Counted from the stretch's first letter, positions 9,143 to 18,953 are shown. The stretch is DNA of 64,000 bases from Deinococcus sp. QL22 (GCF_023370075.1 NZ_CP097153.1:124001-188000); one strand, 5' to 3'. The notes: generated from the sequence alone by a model not told the origin. Translations and numbers: made by a program.

Positions 9143-11862
9143 TATGTCTCCCGGCCATGCAACCGCTGAAAGATCTCAAAGATGCGCTCAAAATATTGAG
9201 ACTCAATGCCGATGCCATTGTCTTGTACTGCGAAGCGCCACCCTGATCCGGCCTGCTCGGCAGACACCTGAACCTGAGGTTCGGTTCCTTCACGCCGGTA
9301 CTTCAGCCCATTGGAGATGAGGTTTTGCAGCAGCTGATCCAACTGGTGTGGGTCTGCCAGAACCCGCGGCAAGGGATCCCGAGTCAGGTTCGCCTCGGGG
9401 AACTCGGTCTGAAGGCGGGAAACCACTTGGTCAAAGACCGTGTTGGCGTCCGTGGCTTGTGGTTCACGCCGCTCCGTATGAACCCGGGAGAACGCCAACA
9501 AGTCGTCGACCAGCCGCTTCATGTGTTCCCCACTCTCGATGATCTGCTGCAGGTACAGTTGGCCCCGGTCATCGAGCGCACTGCCATACTTCCGGTCAAT
9601 AATGCCCGCGAAACTGGCCACAGCCCGGATCGGGGCCTGTAAGTCATGCGAGGCGATGTATGCGAACTGCTCCAGCTCCGCATTGCTGCGCCGCAGCTCT
9701 TCATTGCTGTGCTGCACGGCTGCTTCTGCCTGTCGCCGGTGGGTGATATCTCGGAAGGCCAGCACCGCACCCTCCACCTTGCCGGTTTCGCTGCGGATGG
9801 GGGTGCTGGTGTACTCCACCGGAAAACTGGTGCCATCTTTCCGCCAAAACACATCGCCCTGCACGGTTTGGGCCTGGCCTTGTTTGAATGCGGCATACAC
9901 CGGGCATGCTTCCCGCGAATAAGCGGTGCCATCAGCGTGGGTGTGGTGGATCAGAGGATGTTGCGGCTGACCAACGAATTCGGTCTCCGTGTACCCCAAG
10001 AGCTTGAGGGCTGCGGGGTTGGCGAACGTCGTACGGCCTTGCAAATCCACCCCCGTCAATCCCTCACCGACATTGCTCAGGATCAATTCGTTAAACCGGG
10101 AGGCGCGGGCCAAGTCCTGGATGCCCTGCGCCCGCTCCAGAGCGAGCCCCAGACTGCGCACGACGGTCTCCATCACGGCTTTGTCGATCGGTGTCCAGGG
10201 GTGAGAGGGAAACACCGCGAACACCAGAATGCCGAGCGTGCGGCCGTGCACCCTCACCGGCAGGCTGGCCACCGTGTTGACATGCTCAACCAGATCGGCG
10301 TACACGTCGCCCTGTCGGTTGTACTGATCCTGGTAGTAGGGCCGTCCTGTCTCCCACGGCTCTGTCAGGGTCTCTGGCATCTCGTACGGAAAGCCTGCCT
10401 CTATGGTGGCCTGAAGAGCAGCAGTGTGGTCGGACGGAGTACCGAGGATCCCAGTCTGAACCCGGTTGCGCCACAACCCCTCTGCCCGCTCGTAATACAG
10501 GGCGTAGCCGTCCGGTAGCAGGGACATCACCGCCTCCTGGGCGCACCGGATCAGGCTGTAGGCGTCCGTTTCGAGGGCGAGGTCTTGAATCAACGCTGCA
10601 AAGCCCTCAAAAGCTCGTGTGCGGGCGTCCAGGAGGGCATGTTGAACCTTCAATTCCTCAGCGTGTTGGGCCCGTTCCAAGGCGAGATCCAACCCGTGGC
10701 CAACCGCCCGGAGAATTGCCTGCTCGCGTTCCGTCCAGGCATGTGCATGATCGGTGCCGACCGTCAGGAGGGCCGTGACCTGAGTCCCGATGCGGGTGGG
10801 CAGCAGCGCGACGGCGCCGTAGTGAGCGGCGCTAGAGAGGTGTTCGCGCCCCGCATCCCAGCCATTAACCAACACCACCTCTTTGGACTGGGCCGCCGCC
10901 GCAAAATTGGGGGCGTCCTTCGGCACGCCGCCCCGCAGCTGTGTGACAATGTCTGGAGCGATATCCTCCGACCAGAGCTGAGCTTTCCACCACTCGCCTT
11001 CCAGCTCGTAATACGCGCTACTGACCCGCACCAGGCTGGTGCGCAGCACCTGCATGGCCAGGCCGATGAGTGTGAGCCGGTCGGTCTCGGTGCCTACGGC
11101 CTTAGTGAAGGACACGAACGCGTCCAGTGCGGTGAGGGCATCCTGGGCAGTCCTGCGGGACGTGATGTCGCGGGAAACTGCGCTGAGCTGATGAAGGCGG
11201 CCCCGCGCGTCATATAGGGGAGCCACACTGACTTCCCACCATTTGAGGGTGCCTTTGAAGGTCGCCGTCCGGGCCTCGAAGGTGGTGCGCTGGCCTTGCC
11301 TTGCCCGGTCAAGGGCCTCTTCTACCTGAGTGCGGGCCTCGCCCTCCCAGAAGGTGGGCCACAGCAGATACTGGCAGACCGCAAAGTTGTCAATCTCCAT
11401 GGTGGCCTGCCCCCCTGCATTCATCGACAGCAGGCGAGCGTCGAGATCCAGAACCTTAATACAGTTTGGACTGGCATCAACCAGATCCTGCAGGAGTTTG
11501 CGCTGATGTTGTTCTTCTTTGAGGTCATGGATGTTGATGCCGGTGATGACCCACGTGACTGATGTATTCGGCACCGCGACCTGCCGTTGACCAGAAAGGC
11601 GAAACCACTGGTATTGGCCTGCAGCGTTGCGCAGCGGCAGATCCAGCTCGAACGTGGGGTGCGGCGAAGCCCACAGGGCCGTGATATGGGCAAGGTCGTC
11701 GGGCAAAACGAGCTCGGCCAAGTGGGCGACCGAACGAGTAGAGGTCTGAGCGTGCCACGCCCGGTTGCCCCAGAGGGTCTGTCCCTGCGAGTCTGCGGTA
11801 CACCACAGGTGAGGAACAGTGTCCGTGAGAGAGCGCAGCTCACTGGAGGGAAAAGGGAGCAT
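9019..11862 (-). CDS. multi-sensor PAS/GAF histidine kinase
   Basis: 947 residues, cytoplasmic (no membrane segment). Order: PAS (about 10-125), PAS with PAC (130-245), GAF (250-400), GAF (415-575), PAS (585-705), HisKA with phospho-acceptor His739 in ASHDLQAP, and HATPase with N box LLQNLISNGLKYR, G1 DNGIGI, and GTGIGLAVCKKI. The layout is that of bacteriophytochrome-like soluble kinases, but no chromophore Cys context is seen. It would autophosphorylate and pass phosphate to a receiver; the gene just upstream on the same strand is a broken receiver (12122). The second GAF is closely similar to that of the kinase at 45357 (HVNT.ASLPV.IHG, LALERAQG). Confidence 0.93.
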   Translation of the reverse strand: MLPFPSSELRSLTDTVPHLWCTADSQGQTLWGNRAWHAQTSTRSVAHLAELVLPDDLAHITALWASPHPTFELDLPLRNAAGQYQWFRLSGQRQVAVPNTSVTWVITGINIHDLKEEQHQRKLLQDLVDASPNCIKVLDLDARLLSMNAGGQATMEIDNFAVCQYLLWPTFWEGEARTQVEEALDRARQGQRTTFEARTATFKGTLKWWEVSVAPLYDARGRLHQLSAVSRDITSRRTAQDALTALDAFVSFTKAVGTETDRLTLIGLAMQVLRTSLVRVSSAYYELEGEWWKAQLWSEDIAPDIVTQLRGGVPKDAPNFAAAAQSKEVVLVNGWDAGREHLSSAAHYGAVALLPTRIGTQVTALLTVGTDHAHAWTEREQAILRAVGHGLDLALERAQHAEELKVQHALLDARTRAFEGFAALIQDLALETDAYSLIRCAQEAVMSLLPDGYALYYERAEGLWRNRVQTGILGTPSDHTAALQATIEAGFPYEMPETLTEPWETGRPYYQDQYNRQGDVYADLVEHVNTVASLPVRVHGRTLGILVFAVFPSHPWTPIDKAVMETVVRSLGLALERAQGIQDLARASRFNELILSNVGEGLTGVDLQGRTTFANPAALKLLGYTETEFVGQPQHPLIHHTHADGTAYSREACPVYAAFKQGQAQTVQGDVFWRKDGTSFPVEYTSTPIRSETGKVEGAVLAFRDITHRRQAEAAVQHSNEELRRSNAELEQFAYIASHDLQAPIRAVASFAGIIDRKYGSALDDRGQLYLQQIIESGEHMKRLVDDLLAFSRVHTERREPQATDANTVFDQVVSRLQTEFPEANLTRDPLPRVLADPHQLDQLLQNLISNGLKYRREGTEPQVQVSAEQAGSGWRFAVQDNGIGIESQYFERIFEIFQRLHGRETYQGTGIGLAVCKKIVERHGGQLWLESTPGQGSTFFFTLPRG

Positions 11863-12121
11863 ACCGCAGACTACCGCCTGGATCCGGGGCTGGCTGGAGA
11901 GCAGGCCTGGGTTGAACAGCTGAACCGCTCACCTATGAAGCTCTTCTTAAATATCTCCGGAGCCGGGCGGAAATCGGTGGTATAGCCCTTGAGTGGACGA
12001 CCACAGGCATGTCTACATTTATGCTCGCGCTGTCTTTGTCAGCTGCTGACAAGGCGCTCAGTCCGCCCGGCATAATCGGGGGTTGACCTGTAATTTGCCC
12101 GGCTCGCGCCTTGACTCTGAC

Positions 12122-12345
12122 TTAAGATTGGGGGAGGCGCAGGGCCGCCACCAAGGTTCTCACCGCCTCCTGACTCTTCACCAGGTAGGCATGCACCCCC
12201 AATGCGGCGGCTTGCGCCTCACTGGCTTCGTTGTCCTGACCGCTCAGAATCACCACCGGCGTGGGCTCGACCAGGGTCAGTACCCGGTGTACCAGCGGCA
12301 TTCCAAATCCATGCGGAAGATCCAGATCCGGCTCTTTGCGGCTGA
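12122..12345 (-). pseudogene. response regulator receiver, 3' half only
   Basis: The minus strand reads DLDLPHGFGMPLVHRVL, then PTPVVILSGQDNEAS, then ALGVHAYLVKSQEAVRTL. This is the receiver domain from the phosphorylation-site strand (D-L-D-L-P) to the conserved Lys (YLVKS). The first half with the acidic pocket is missing, replaced at about 12345-12360 by a solute-binding-protein fragment on the other strand. It probably was the partner of the kinase at 9019. Confidence 0.75.
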
Positions 12346-12359
12346 TCGCGCAGCCTACT

Positions 12360-12605
12360 GGGGCAGGCAATCCTCCCATGGACGCCCTGATCGCCGCCTT
12401 CCAGAAAACGTATCCGAACATCAAAATGACAGCCGAATACTTTCCCATCGGCACCGCTTACCCTCAGGTTCTCCGCACCCAGCTGCAAAGTGGCAACGGC
12501 GCCGACCTCTTCTACGTCATGGCCAGTGCAGGTAGCCAAGTTTCCGTGCTGCCACTCTATGACGCCGGATTCGTCGCCCCTCTCACGGGTCGCCCTTGGG
12601 AGTTC
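12360..12605 (+). pseudogene. ABC sugar-binding protein fragment
   Basis: The plus strand reads MDALIAAFQKTYPNIKMTAE, then PIGTAYPQVLRTQLQSGNGADLFY, then SVLPLYDAGFVAPL. This is the N-terminal lobe of a family 1 extracellular solute-binding protein. No signal peptide and no C-terminal lobe remain. It is more divergent than a recent copy of the binding protein at 52091 would be, so it came from another locus. Confidence 0.75.
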
Positions 12606-12689
12606 TGGCAAGTTCATCAGGGAAGGGCCGAGGGAGGTCGGTGGCCATCTGAAGTTCAGACGGCCACTTCAACTGCAGCTCGCCACGCC

Positions 12690-13384
12690 CAATGAGCATG
12701 GTCTTGGTTTGATCTTCGAAGGTCGGCGCGAACAGTGGTTCGGATGTGCTGGTGGAGGTTCAAGACATGGGCGTGAAGGGCTAAGAATTCCTGTGCTCGC
12801 CTTGAATTCTTGAAGCCGATCTGGCTTCGTTCCTGTTGTCGGGTCGGGCGATGGGATTGCATGGTCCGATTGTTGCCGCGCGCCGTCGAGATGACTTGGA
12901 CGTGCTCCACGCTGTGGAGCACCGGGAGTTCTTTGAGTGCCGCTCCGGAGCTCCAGAGCTTGACGGTGTGGATCACGTCTGGCACGTCGTCATTTATCAA
13001 AAGTCTGCAGAGAAAGGTCTTTGCTGCTTGGGTATCTCGCCGAGCTTGTATAAGGAGGTCGAGGACGACGCCGGATTCGTCGCTGGCCCGCCACAACAGT
13101 GTTTCCTGCCACCGATCTCGATGCATACTTTGTCCAAGAACCACTGGGAACCCCGGCGGGGTTCCCAGTGACGCAGGACTTCAATCAGGAGCGGTGCGAA
13201 CGGGATGCTCCACTGGCGCAGGGTTTCGTGACTGATCAGGGTGCCGCGTTCCTGAAGCAATTCTTGAACGTCACGTTGGCTCAACGAGACGCGGTGAGAG
13301 AGCCAGAGGGCGTACTGGATGATGCTCAGGGGATAAACGGTGGCGGTAGGGCTTGCGATCAGATACAGACGATCAGCCTACCGC
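12690..13384 (-). pseudogene. IS6-family transposase, frameshifted
   Basis: Upstream frame: SQRDVQELLQERGTLISHETLRQW and EVLRHWEPRRGSQWFLDKV. Downstream frame: LLIQARRDTQAAKTFLCRLL, DDVPDVIHTVKLWSSG, and the C-terminal FKNSRRAQEFLALHAHVLNLHQH. This is the DDE core of an IS6/IS240-type transposase with a frameshift near 13130 and substitutions at conserved sites. It inserted close to the sugar-binding-protein fragment. Confidence 0.85.
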
Positions 13385-13452
13385 ACTTAACTAGCCAGAA
13401 CCGCCCAGTGTCACAACATCGCCCTGTAATCTCGCCGTCCCACACGACGTCA

Positions 13453-13600
13453 ACAAGGCAGCAACTTGGATTTAGGCGGCGGAAACGAGCGCAGGCATTT
13501 CTGAGCCTGCAGGCCCGATTTGAGAATCTCCATCGTCACATCCGAACAGGCGTTACCGCGACAACCAGACGAAGCAAACAGAGAAAAGCGTTCCAGACGC
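13453..13600 (+). pseudogene. IS6-family transposase, C-terminal remnant
   Basis: STRQQLGFRRRKRAQAFLSL then QARFENLHRHIRTGVTATTR is the tail of an IS6-type transposase, in opposite orientation to the copy at 12690-13384. Everything upstream of the tail is missing. Confidence 0.7.
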
Positions 13601-13616
13601 GGTCAACGGTCGCCGC

Positions 13617-13645
13617 AAGAGTGGCCTGGACTTCAGGCCACTCTT
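13617..13645. terminator. 12-bp hairpin, terminator-like
   Basis: AAGAGTGGCCTG (13617-13628) and CAGGCCACTCTT (13634-13645) form a perfect stem with a 5-nt loop. The plus-strand 3' side lacks a long T run, so termination is likely but not certain. Confidence 0.5.
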
Positions 13646-13736
13646 ACCCTCTGTCTGCCATAGAACCAGTTAAGGCAACAGAACCCCTTGAAGCTGCCCC
13701 CAGAGCCTCCGTCTGTCCCTGTGTCTGCGAGGAAAC

Positions 13737-14012
13737 GTGGATCTAGCACCTGAACCGCTCCCCTCAATTCTCCCAAGCGGCTGGACAGAGCCCGTGCTGG
13801 TCTGCTCTCCGAACGGGCAGGAGACGGTGGCCGGCATCATTTGCCCTCAGGACGGCGTCCATCTGTCCAGAGGGGTGTGGTTCCAACTTGAGGGTGATCC
13901 AGTTCAGGTATGGCCCGCCTTAAAGGACGAAGCCGCCTTGATCTTTTCACGGCACTCCGCCGTGTTCATTGCTGCCCGAGTGAACGAGATCAAATTGCAC
14001 GATCACCCTTAG
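13737..14012 (+). CDS. small hypothetical protein
   Basis: 91 residues from GTG 13737, preceded by GAGGA. Sequence includes WTEPVLVCSPNGQETVAGII, RGVWFQLEGDPVQVWPALKD and FIAARVNEIKLHDHP, a compact mixed strand/helix protein without Cys clusters or membrane segments. I do not recognise the family. It sits between IS6 scrap and the YqhA gene, and could be a genuine short gene or the end of a larger lost one. Confidence 0.4.
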   Translation: MDLAPEPLPSILPSGWTEPVLVCSPNGQETVAGIICPQDGVHLSRGVWFQLEGDPVQVWPALKDEAALIFSRHSAVFIAARVNEIKLHDHP

Positions 14013-14233
14013 AATTTCGGCCTCAGCATCCTCGGCCAGATTCCAGCTTGAACGCGCGTCCCAGTGGGCCTCTGGTGACGCCGGGCAGTTCTTCGACGGG
14101 CGGCGGAAAAGATGCACAAAGGGACAGCCCAATGTTGAGAAAACCCGTCCCAACAGCCCCGGCCACGGTCAACCCTTGACGATACAGTTTCCAACATTAC
14201 AGGCATCTGAGCGCGTCGAGGGGGGAGCCGTCC

Positions 14234-14908
14234 TTATTCGCTGCCTTGATCAGCATCGACTTTACCTTCGACTTTGGCTTGGGTGGCCGCTTCGGCCCGC
14301 TGCACATCGCGTTCTTTGATCTCGCGCTGCTCGGTGTCGTGTTCAAACAGTTCCCGTCGGGCTCGCAGCTTGGCTTCGGGTTGCTGTAGGTCACTGCCGC
14401 CCCCTTGGTGCACCCGCTGAAAGAACACCAGTGCGCCGCCTGCTAAGGCCAAGGCGCCTGCAAAGTACAGGGTTTCGAGAGGTTTTTCCCAACGAATAAA
14501 GTGTTCGAGAAAGGTCACGCCCAAAATCACGATGATCACGGAGACCACTTTTTGCTCTAAGTCTGAAAGGCTCTCGACGCCCAAAGCACTGGTCAGGTTG
14601 AGCGGTTTGATGAACAACGAGTACAGCCCGACCCCGATCAGGTAGAACACCACGGCCTTGAGCATTGTGCCCACCACTTCGAGGAACTCGACGGCCAGGG
14701 TGCCGGATTGACTGGCAATGCCCTTGGTGAACATTTCATGCCAGGTGTCATAGATGGTGTAAAGCGCCAAGATGGTGCCCTGCAGGAACAGGCTGAACGA
14801 CACCAGCAGCACGGCAATGACAGCGATGAGCACGACAAAGCGGCTGCGACCGATCAGATCGCTAAACCATTCACGTTTGGACTGCTCGTGAGGTGGGGGA
14901 GTGGACAT
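14234..14908 (-). CDS. YqhA-family (UPF0114) membrane protein
   Basis: 224 residues from the ATG at 14908; a second ATG three codons earlier (14917) is equally possible. Four membrane segments are visible: RFVVLIAVIAVLLVSFSLFL, MLKAVVFYLIGVGLYSLFI, VVSVIIVILGVTFLEHFI, and LYFAGALALAGGALVFF. The hydrophilic tail (about 165-224) is rich in Glu, Arg and Ala and reads as a coiled coil. The domain is the conserved UPF0114/YqhA inner-membrane family, whose function is not established. Flanked by recombinase debris, but the gene itself is intact. Confidence 0.85.
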   Translation of the reverse strand: MSTPPPHEQSKREWFSDLIGRSRFVVLIAVIAVLLVSFSLFLQGTILALYTIYDTWHEMFTKGIASQSGTLAVEFLEVVGTMLKAVVFYLIGVGLYSLFIKPLNLTSALGVESLSDLEQKVVSVIIVILGVTFLEHFIRWEKPLETLYFAGALALAGGALVFFQRVHQGGGSDLQQPEAKLRARRELFEHDTEQREIKERDVQRAEAATQAKVEGKVDADQGSE

Positions 14909-14989
14909 GGGGCCCATGATGGCGGGCCAGAAGGACAGGGCACGCGAGGTTCAAGGAAGAGTGGAGATCAGCCATGCAGGACACAGGAG

Positions 14990-15540
14990 CACTGCGCAGC
15001 AGGCAGCTCAGGGTGGCGCTGTCCAATCGAAACAGCCGGGCTACGTCGGCAGCTTTGAGTTCTTTGCCAATCACCCGGCGGACAATGTCTACGTCTACTC
15101 GTTGCGCCGCAGTCAATTTCTTGGGCCATCCGAACTTGACCCTTTTGTTTTGGCCGCCTGGACTCCCACTTTGGTGCGCTCTTTTAAGTTGGCCTGCCCC
15201 ATTTCCGTGAAGACCCCGACCATCTGCATCATGGCTTTCCCGAACGCTGTCGTCGTATTGATGGGCTCGGTTAGAGATTCTAGGGTCGCCCTCTGCTGGT
15301 CAAGCAGCTCCATGATGCGAACCAAGTCGGATAAAGAACGGCTGAGGCGGTCTATTTTCCAGACCAAAACCGTGTCGCCTGCCCGGAGGTCGGTTCACAT
15401 CGCGTGTAACTCGGGGCGATCCCAGCGGCCTCCACTCGCCTGCTCTGCAAAGATCTGCACCGCCTCAGCTTTGTTCAAAGCATCCAGCTGAAGGTTCGTG
15501 GTCTGATCATCCGTGGAGACGCGCGTAGGCAACGAGAGTC
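14990..15540 (-). pseudogene. serine recombinase (resolvase) remnant
   Basis: In order on the minus strand: RVSTDDQTTNLQLDAL, AVQIFAEQASGGRWDRPELH followed by an in-frame TGA, then TVLVWKIDRLSRSLSDLVRI, GVFTEMGQANLKERTKVG, and after a short frame break an HTH, LTAAQRVDVDIVRRVI. This is a Tn3-type resolvase without its first residues. The extreme N-terminus with the catalytic-Ser strand start is missing and the stop makes it non-functional. Confidence 0.85.
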
Positions 15541-15689
15541 CTTGCAAAACCCTATGGCAAAAAGAAGCACAAAAGCGACAGGCTTTTGCAACAGGAAAAG
15601 GCTGTATTCATCACAGCCCCTTCCACTTTGCAAAAGGCTTCCCTTTTCCATGATGCGAGTAGCCGCATCCAACATCTCTCATGTGGTTA

Positions 15690-15835
15690 TAAATTTTGGC
15701 CTGCGCCAGGGTTGTCGGTCGAGCAGGTTCAGTAACTTCAAGACCGCGTACAGAGCGGTGAACCCAAAGCGTCTCTCGTCCGTGAACTGGGCATCAGTGA
15801 TGTTTGCTGTCGCTGGTTGACCGCGAACTCTCCCT
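15690..15835 (+). pseudogene. possible transposase helix-turn-helix scrap
   Basis: One frame reads GEPKASLVRELGISDVCCRW, similar to the HTH of IS3-type OrfA or recombinase tails. Too short and frame-broken to classify. Confidence 0.3.
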
Positions 15836-15908
15836 CCTCGTCATGGAGACAGCTAGGCTCTGCCCCAGACAAGGTTCTTGGATGACCAGGCGCGGGCCAC
15901 TCTCCCGA

Positions 15909-16664
15909 TCAGATGCCCTGTCCGCCAGACACTTCAATTCGCTGTGCATTGACCCAGCGATTGTTCTCGGACAGCAGCGAGGCTATCATCGGCCCGATGT
16001 CGTCGGGCAGGCCCGCGCGTCCGAGCGCCGTCATCTCCGCGAAGATCCTGTTGACGTCCGGGTTGTCGCGGACGGCACCGCCACCGAAATCTGTCTCAAT
16101 TGCGCCCGGCGCGACCGTATTGACCGCGATCCCACGGCTCCCCAGCTCCTTGGCCATATATACGGTGAGCACCTCGACGGCGCCCTTGACCGCCGCATAG
16201 GCGGAGTAGCCGGGATAGGACACCCGGGTCAGACCAGAGGAGAGGTTCACGATGCGGCCGCCGTCTGTGATCAGCGGCAAGAGTGCCTGGGTGAGGAAGA
16301 ACACGCCCTTGAAATGCACATTGACGAGGCTGTCGAACTGCGCTTCGGTCGTCTGCTCGATCAGCGCATAGTCACCGTGTCCAGCATTATTCACCAGGGA
16401 GTCGAACGTCTCGCACTGCCAGGTCTCGCGCAGCGCCGTCTGGACCTGATCGGCGAACGGCGCGAAGCCGGTGACATTGCCGGTGTCGAGTTGGAAGGCA
16501 ACGGCCTTGCGGCCCATCGCGGCGATCTCGGCGACCACAGCCTGCGCTTCTTGACCCCGGCTCTGGTAGGTGAGCATGACGTCACCGCCGTGGCGGGCGA
16601 TGCTGAGTGCGGTGTTGCGGCCGAGCCCACGGCTGGCTCCGGTCACGAGAGCGATGTTGGTCAT
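15909..16664 (-). CDS. short-chain dehydrogenase/reductase
   Basis: 251 residues from ATG 16664, which has AGAGGAG at ideal distance. Classical SDR features are all there: TGASRGLG nucleotide-binding turn near the N-terminus, LVNNAGHGDY, IVNLSSG with the catalytic Ser, and YSAYAAVKG (Tyr and Lys). The C-terminus (SLLSENNRWVNAQRIEVSGGQGI) is typical of the family. It should be an NADP(H)-dependent alcohol/ketone oxidoreductase in the cytoplasm, substrate unknown. It is divergent from an AraC-type regulator, a common pairing in which the regulator controls the reductase. The reading frame continues upstream of 16664, but the ribosome site fixes this start. Confidence 0.93.
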   Translation of the reverse strand: MTNIALVTGASRGLGRNTALSIARHGGDVMLTYQSRGQEAQAVVAEIAAMGRKAVAFQLDTGNVTGFAPFADQVQTALRETWQCETFDSLVNNAGHGDYALIEQTTEAQFDSLVNVHFKGVFFLTQALLPLITDGGRIVNLSSGLTRVSYPGYSAYAAVKGAVEVLTVYMAKELGSRGIAVNTVAPGAIETDFGGGAVRDNPDVNRIFAEMTALGRAGLPDDIGPMIASLLSENNRWVNAQRIEVSGGQGI

Positions 16665-16965
16665 GGGAGAACTCCTCTGAGGTATAAAGCGGCGAATGGA
16701 TGGGACGGACAGGTTCAGGGCAGTGAGGGGACACTGTCCATGAACACCAGGCTCCTCCCTCTTTGGGGGAGGTGGAGGGGCACAGACGCGCGAGGCGCCC
16801 AGTGCAACGTTTTCTGGTTCTTCGGCAGCAAAGACCTGGAAGCGGTCTGCTGTATGGATGATAGGAGCCGAGAGGCCGGACAGCATTGCCGAAACCTCGC
16901 TGTTTTTTGCCTATTTCTCTGAGGCAACCTAGGAACAGCTCCCCTGAAGAGGTTAGGATCACGCC

Positions 16966-17862
16966 ATGTCTGACCCGCTGCTCGACACTGTTCGCCGGTA
17001 CGTGGAGACCTGTGCCGACCCGGCTGGTCTGGCGCAGACGCCCATTCCTGGCCTGACGATCATCCGGCAGGTGGTGCCCAGCGGCCTGGTCCACGCGATC
17101 TCCAGGCCGCTCGTCTGTCTCGTCTTGCAGGGCAGCAAACAGGTGGCGATGGGAACCCAGACCTTCGCGTTCGGCGCGGGTGATTCGCTGCTCATCACGG
17201 CGGATGTGCCGACCGTGAGCCAGATTACGTGCGCGAGCGTCGCCGCGCCTTACCTCTCGCTGGTCTTGAACCTCGACCCGGCGGTGATTGCCGACCTGAC
17301 GATGCAGATGAGGGCCGTGTCGGTGGCCGAGGGTGCGCCGCCTGTGCGGGTCCAGCCGACCGATACCGAGGTCGCTGACGCAGCGCTGCGGCTGATGCGT
17401 CTGCTGGAGCACCCGGCGGCGGTGCCGGTGCTGCATGCGCAGCTGATGCGCGAACTGCACTACTGGCTCTTGGCTGGTCGGCACGGGGCGGCGATTCATC
17501 GACTGGGCTGGCCGGAGAGCCATGCCCAGCGGGTGGGGCGTGCGGTCGCTGTTCTGCGGGCCGAGTTCACGCGGCCGCTGCGGGTCGACCGACTGGCCAA
17601 GGCGGCCAGCATGAGTCCGTCGTCGTTCCACCACCACTTCCGTGCCGTAACGTCGCTCTCGCCGCTGCAATTTCAGAAGCAGTTGCGTCTGATTGAGGCG
17701 CGCCGGTTGATGACGGCAGAAGGCTGGTCGGCGAGCCGGGCTGCGTTTGCGGTGGGGTATGAGAGCGTGTCGCAGTTCACGCGGGAGTATGGCCGGATGT
17801 TTGGTCTGCCGCCCGTCAAAGACACGGCGGCCATGAGGAGTGGGGCAGAAGCGGCGGCGTAG
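16966..17862 (+). CDS. AraC-family transcriptional regulator
   Basis: 298 residues. The N-terminal half is the AraC_N sensing fold (PGLTIIRQVVPSGLVHAISRP, LVCLVLQGSKQVAMG), the C-terminal third has two helix-turn-helices (LRVDRLAKAASMSPSSFHHHF and ARRLMTAEGWSASRAAFAVG followed by SQFTREYGRMFG). It should bind DNA in the 300-bp divergent spacer and control the SDR gene. An AGGAT lies upstream of the ATG. Effector unknown. Confidence 0.93.
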   Translation: MSDPLLDTVRRYVETCADPAGLAQTPIPGLTIIRQVVPSGLVHAISRPLVCLVLQGSKQVAMGTQTFAFGAGDSLLITADVPTVSQITCASVAAPYLSLVLNLDPAVIADLTMQMRAVSVAEGAPPVRVQPTDTEVADAALRLMRLLEHPAAVPVLHAQLMRELHYWLLAGRHGAAIHRLGWPESHAQRVGRAVAVLRAEFTRPLRVDRLAKAASMSPSSFHHHFRAVTSLSPLQFQKQLRLIEARRLMTAEGWSASRAAFAVGYESVSQFTREYGRMFGLPPVKDTAAMRSGAEAAA

Positions 17863-17937
17863 CTTGATCAGGCAAGCCGAGGGTCACCACCGACCATTCA
17901 GTCCCACCCGCACCCTCCGCTGACCAGGTTCGGCCAC

Positions 17938-18843
17938 TCATCCGAGGGTCATCACCTCCTGTATCAGTGCCCGAACCTGCCCACGCAGCCAGAGGTGAGC
18001 CGGGTCATTGTCGTAGCGTCCGTGCCAGACTTGCACGAGTGCGAGGGGCGTCAGGGTCAATGGCATCGGCGCTGTGTGGAGGCCCAGAGTCCTAATCACC
18101 GACGCGCATAGGTCGCCTGGAACCATCACCAACAGGTCGCTCAACCCGATGAAGTGCAGTGCGGCAGTCGTGGTGGGCACCACGCCCAGCACCCGGCGCT
18201 CTACACCGTGCTCTTCTAATGCCTCGTCGATGGGATCGCGCAGGCGGCCCCGCCGCGAGATGATCAGGTGCGGCGCGCTGACAAACGCTTCCAGAGTCGG
18301 CTCACTCTGGAGATACGGATGGCCTGGGCGGCAGACCACCACCAGTTGGCCGGTGCCCAGCGTTTCAAAGCGCAGATCAGGCAAGACGGGTGGAGTGGAC
18401 CCCAATTCGAGATCCACCCGGCCCTGGCGCAATTCAGCGGTGTCCGTGCGGCTCTCCGCCAAAAAGCGCAGCTTGACCCGGGGGGCCAGGGCCTGAACCG
18501 CCGCGAGCAACCGTGGGCCGACCGCAGTCGTGACGGCCTCGTTGCACTGCAAGGTAAACACACGCTCCAAGCCTGCCAAATCCAGCACGCGGTTGGGCGT
18601 GAGCACCGCGCGTGCTTGCTGCACCAAGGCATGCACCTCGGCCTGAACGGAGAGGGCATACGGGGTGGGCGTCATCCCACGCCCAGTCCGCACCAGAATC
18701 TGGTCGCCGGTGGTGCGGCGGATGCGGCCGAGCGTGCGGCTCATCGCTGGCTGCGAGAGGTACAGCCGCTCGGCAGCGGCTGCCACGCTGCCCTCTTCCA
18801 GTAGGGCGTCCAGGGCAGTCAGCAGATTCAAGTCAAGATGCAT
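17938..18843 (-). CDS. LysR-family transcriptional regulator
   Basis: 301 residues from ATG 18843 (MHLDLNLLTALDALLEEGSV). Winged HTH at residues 5-65 (AAAAERLYLSQPAMSRTLGR), then a LysR substrate-binding domain, here rather divergent (VFTLQCNEAVTTAVGP, LVVVCRPGHPYL, PHLIISRRGRLRDPI) as in the NodD/LinR-like branch. No Shine-Dalgarno precedes the ATG, but TAATAT lies 7 nt upstream, arguing for a leaderless message. It is divergent from the phosphatase-like gene, so it most likely controls the 18954-20567 genes. An upstream in-frame start would add 23 residues not typical of the family. Confidence 0.92.
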   Translation of the reverse strand: MHLDLNLLTALDALLEEGSVAAAAERLYLSQPAMSRTLGRIRRTTGDQILVRTGRGMTPTPYALSVQAEVHALVQQARAVLTPNRVLDLAGLERVFTLQCNEAVTTAVGPRLLAAVQALAPRVKLRFLAESRTDTAELRQGRVDLELGSTPPVLPDLRFETLGTGQLVVVCRPGHPYLQSEPTLEAFVSAPHLIISRRGRLRDPIDEALEEHGVERRVLGVVPTTTAALHFIGLSDLLVMVPGDLCASVIRTLGLHTAPMPLTLTPLALVQVWHGRYDNDPAHLWLRGQVRALIQEVMTLG

Positions 18844-18850
18844 CAGAGTA

Positions 18851-18903
18851 ATATTACAACTGCAAATAATGTATTTGACGACAAGGGTCATGGTCTCTAA
18901 GGT
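18851..18903. promoter_or_regulatory. divergent promoters of LysR and phosphatase operon
   Basis: Plus strand: TTGACG (18875-18880), 17 bp, TAAGGT (18898-18903), a good sigma-70-type promoter for the gene at 18954. Minus strand: TAATAT (18851-18856) serves as -10 for the leaderless LysR gene. The two overlap closely, so one LysR site could affect both. Confidence 0.6.
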
Positions 18904-18953
18904 AAGAGGCACTGAGGTCGAGATGACTTCACCTATTCGAGGAGAACACTGTT

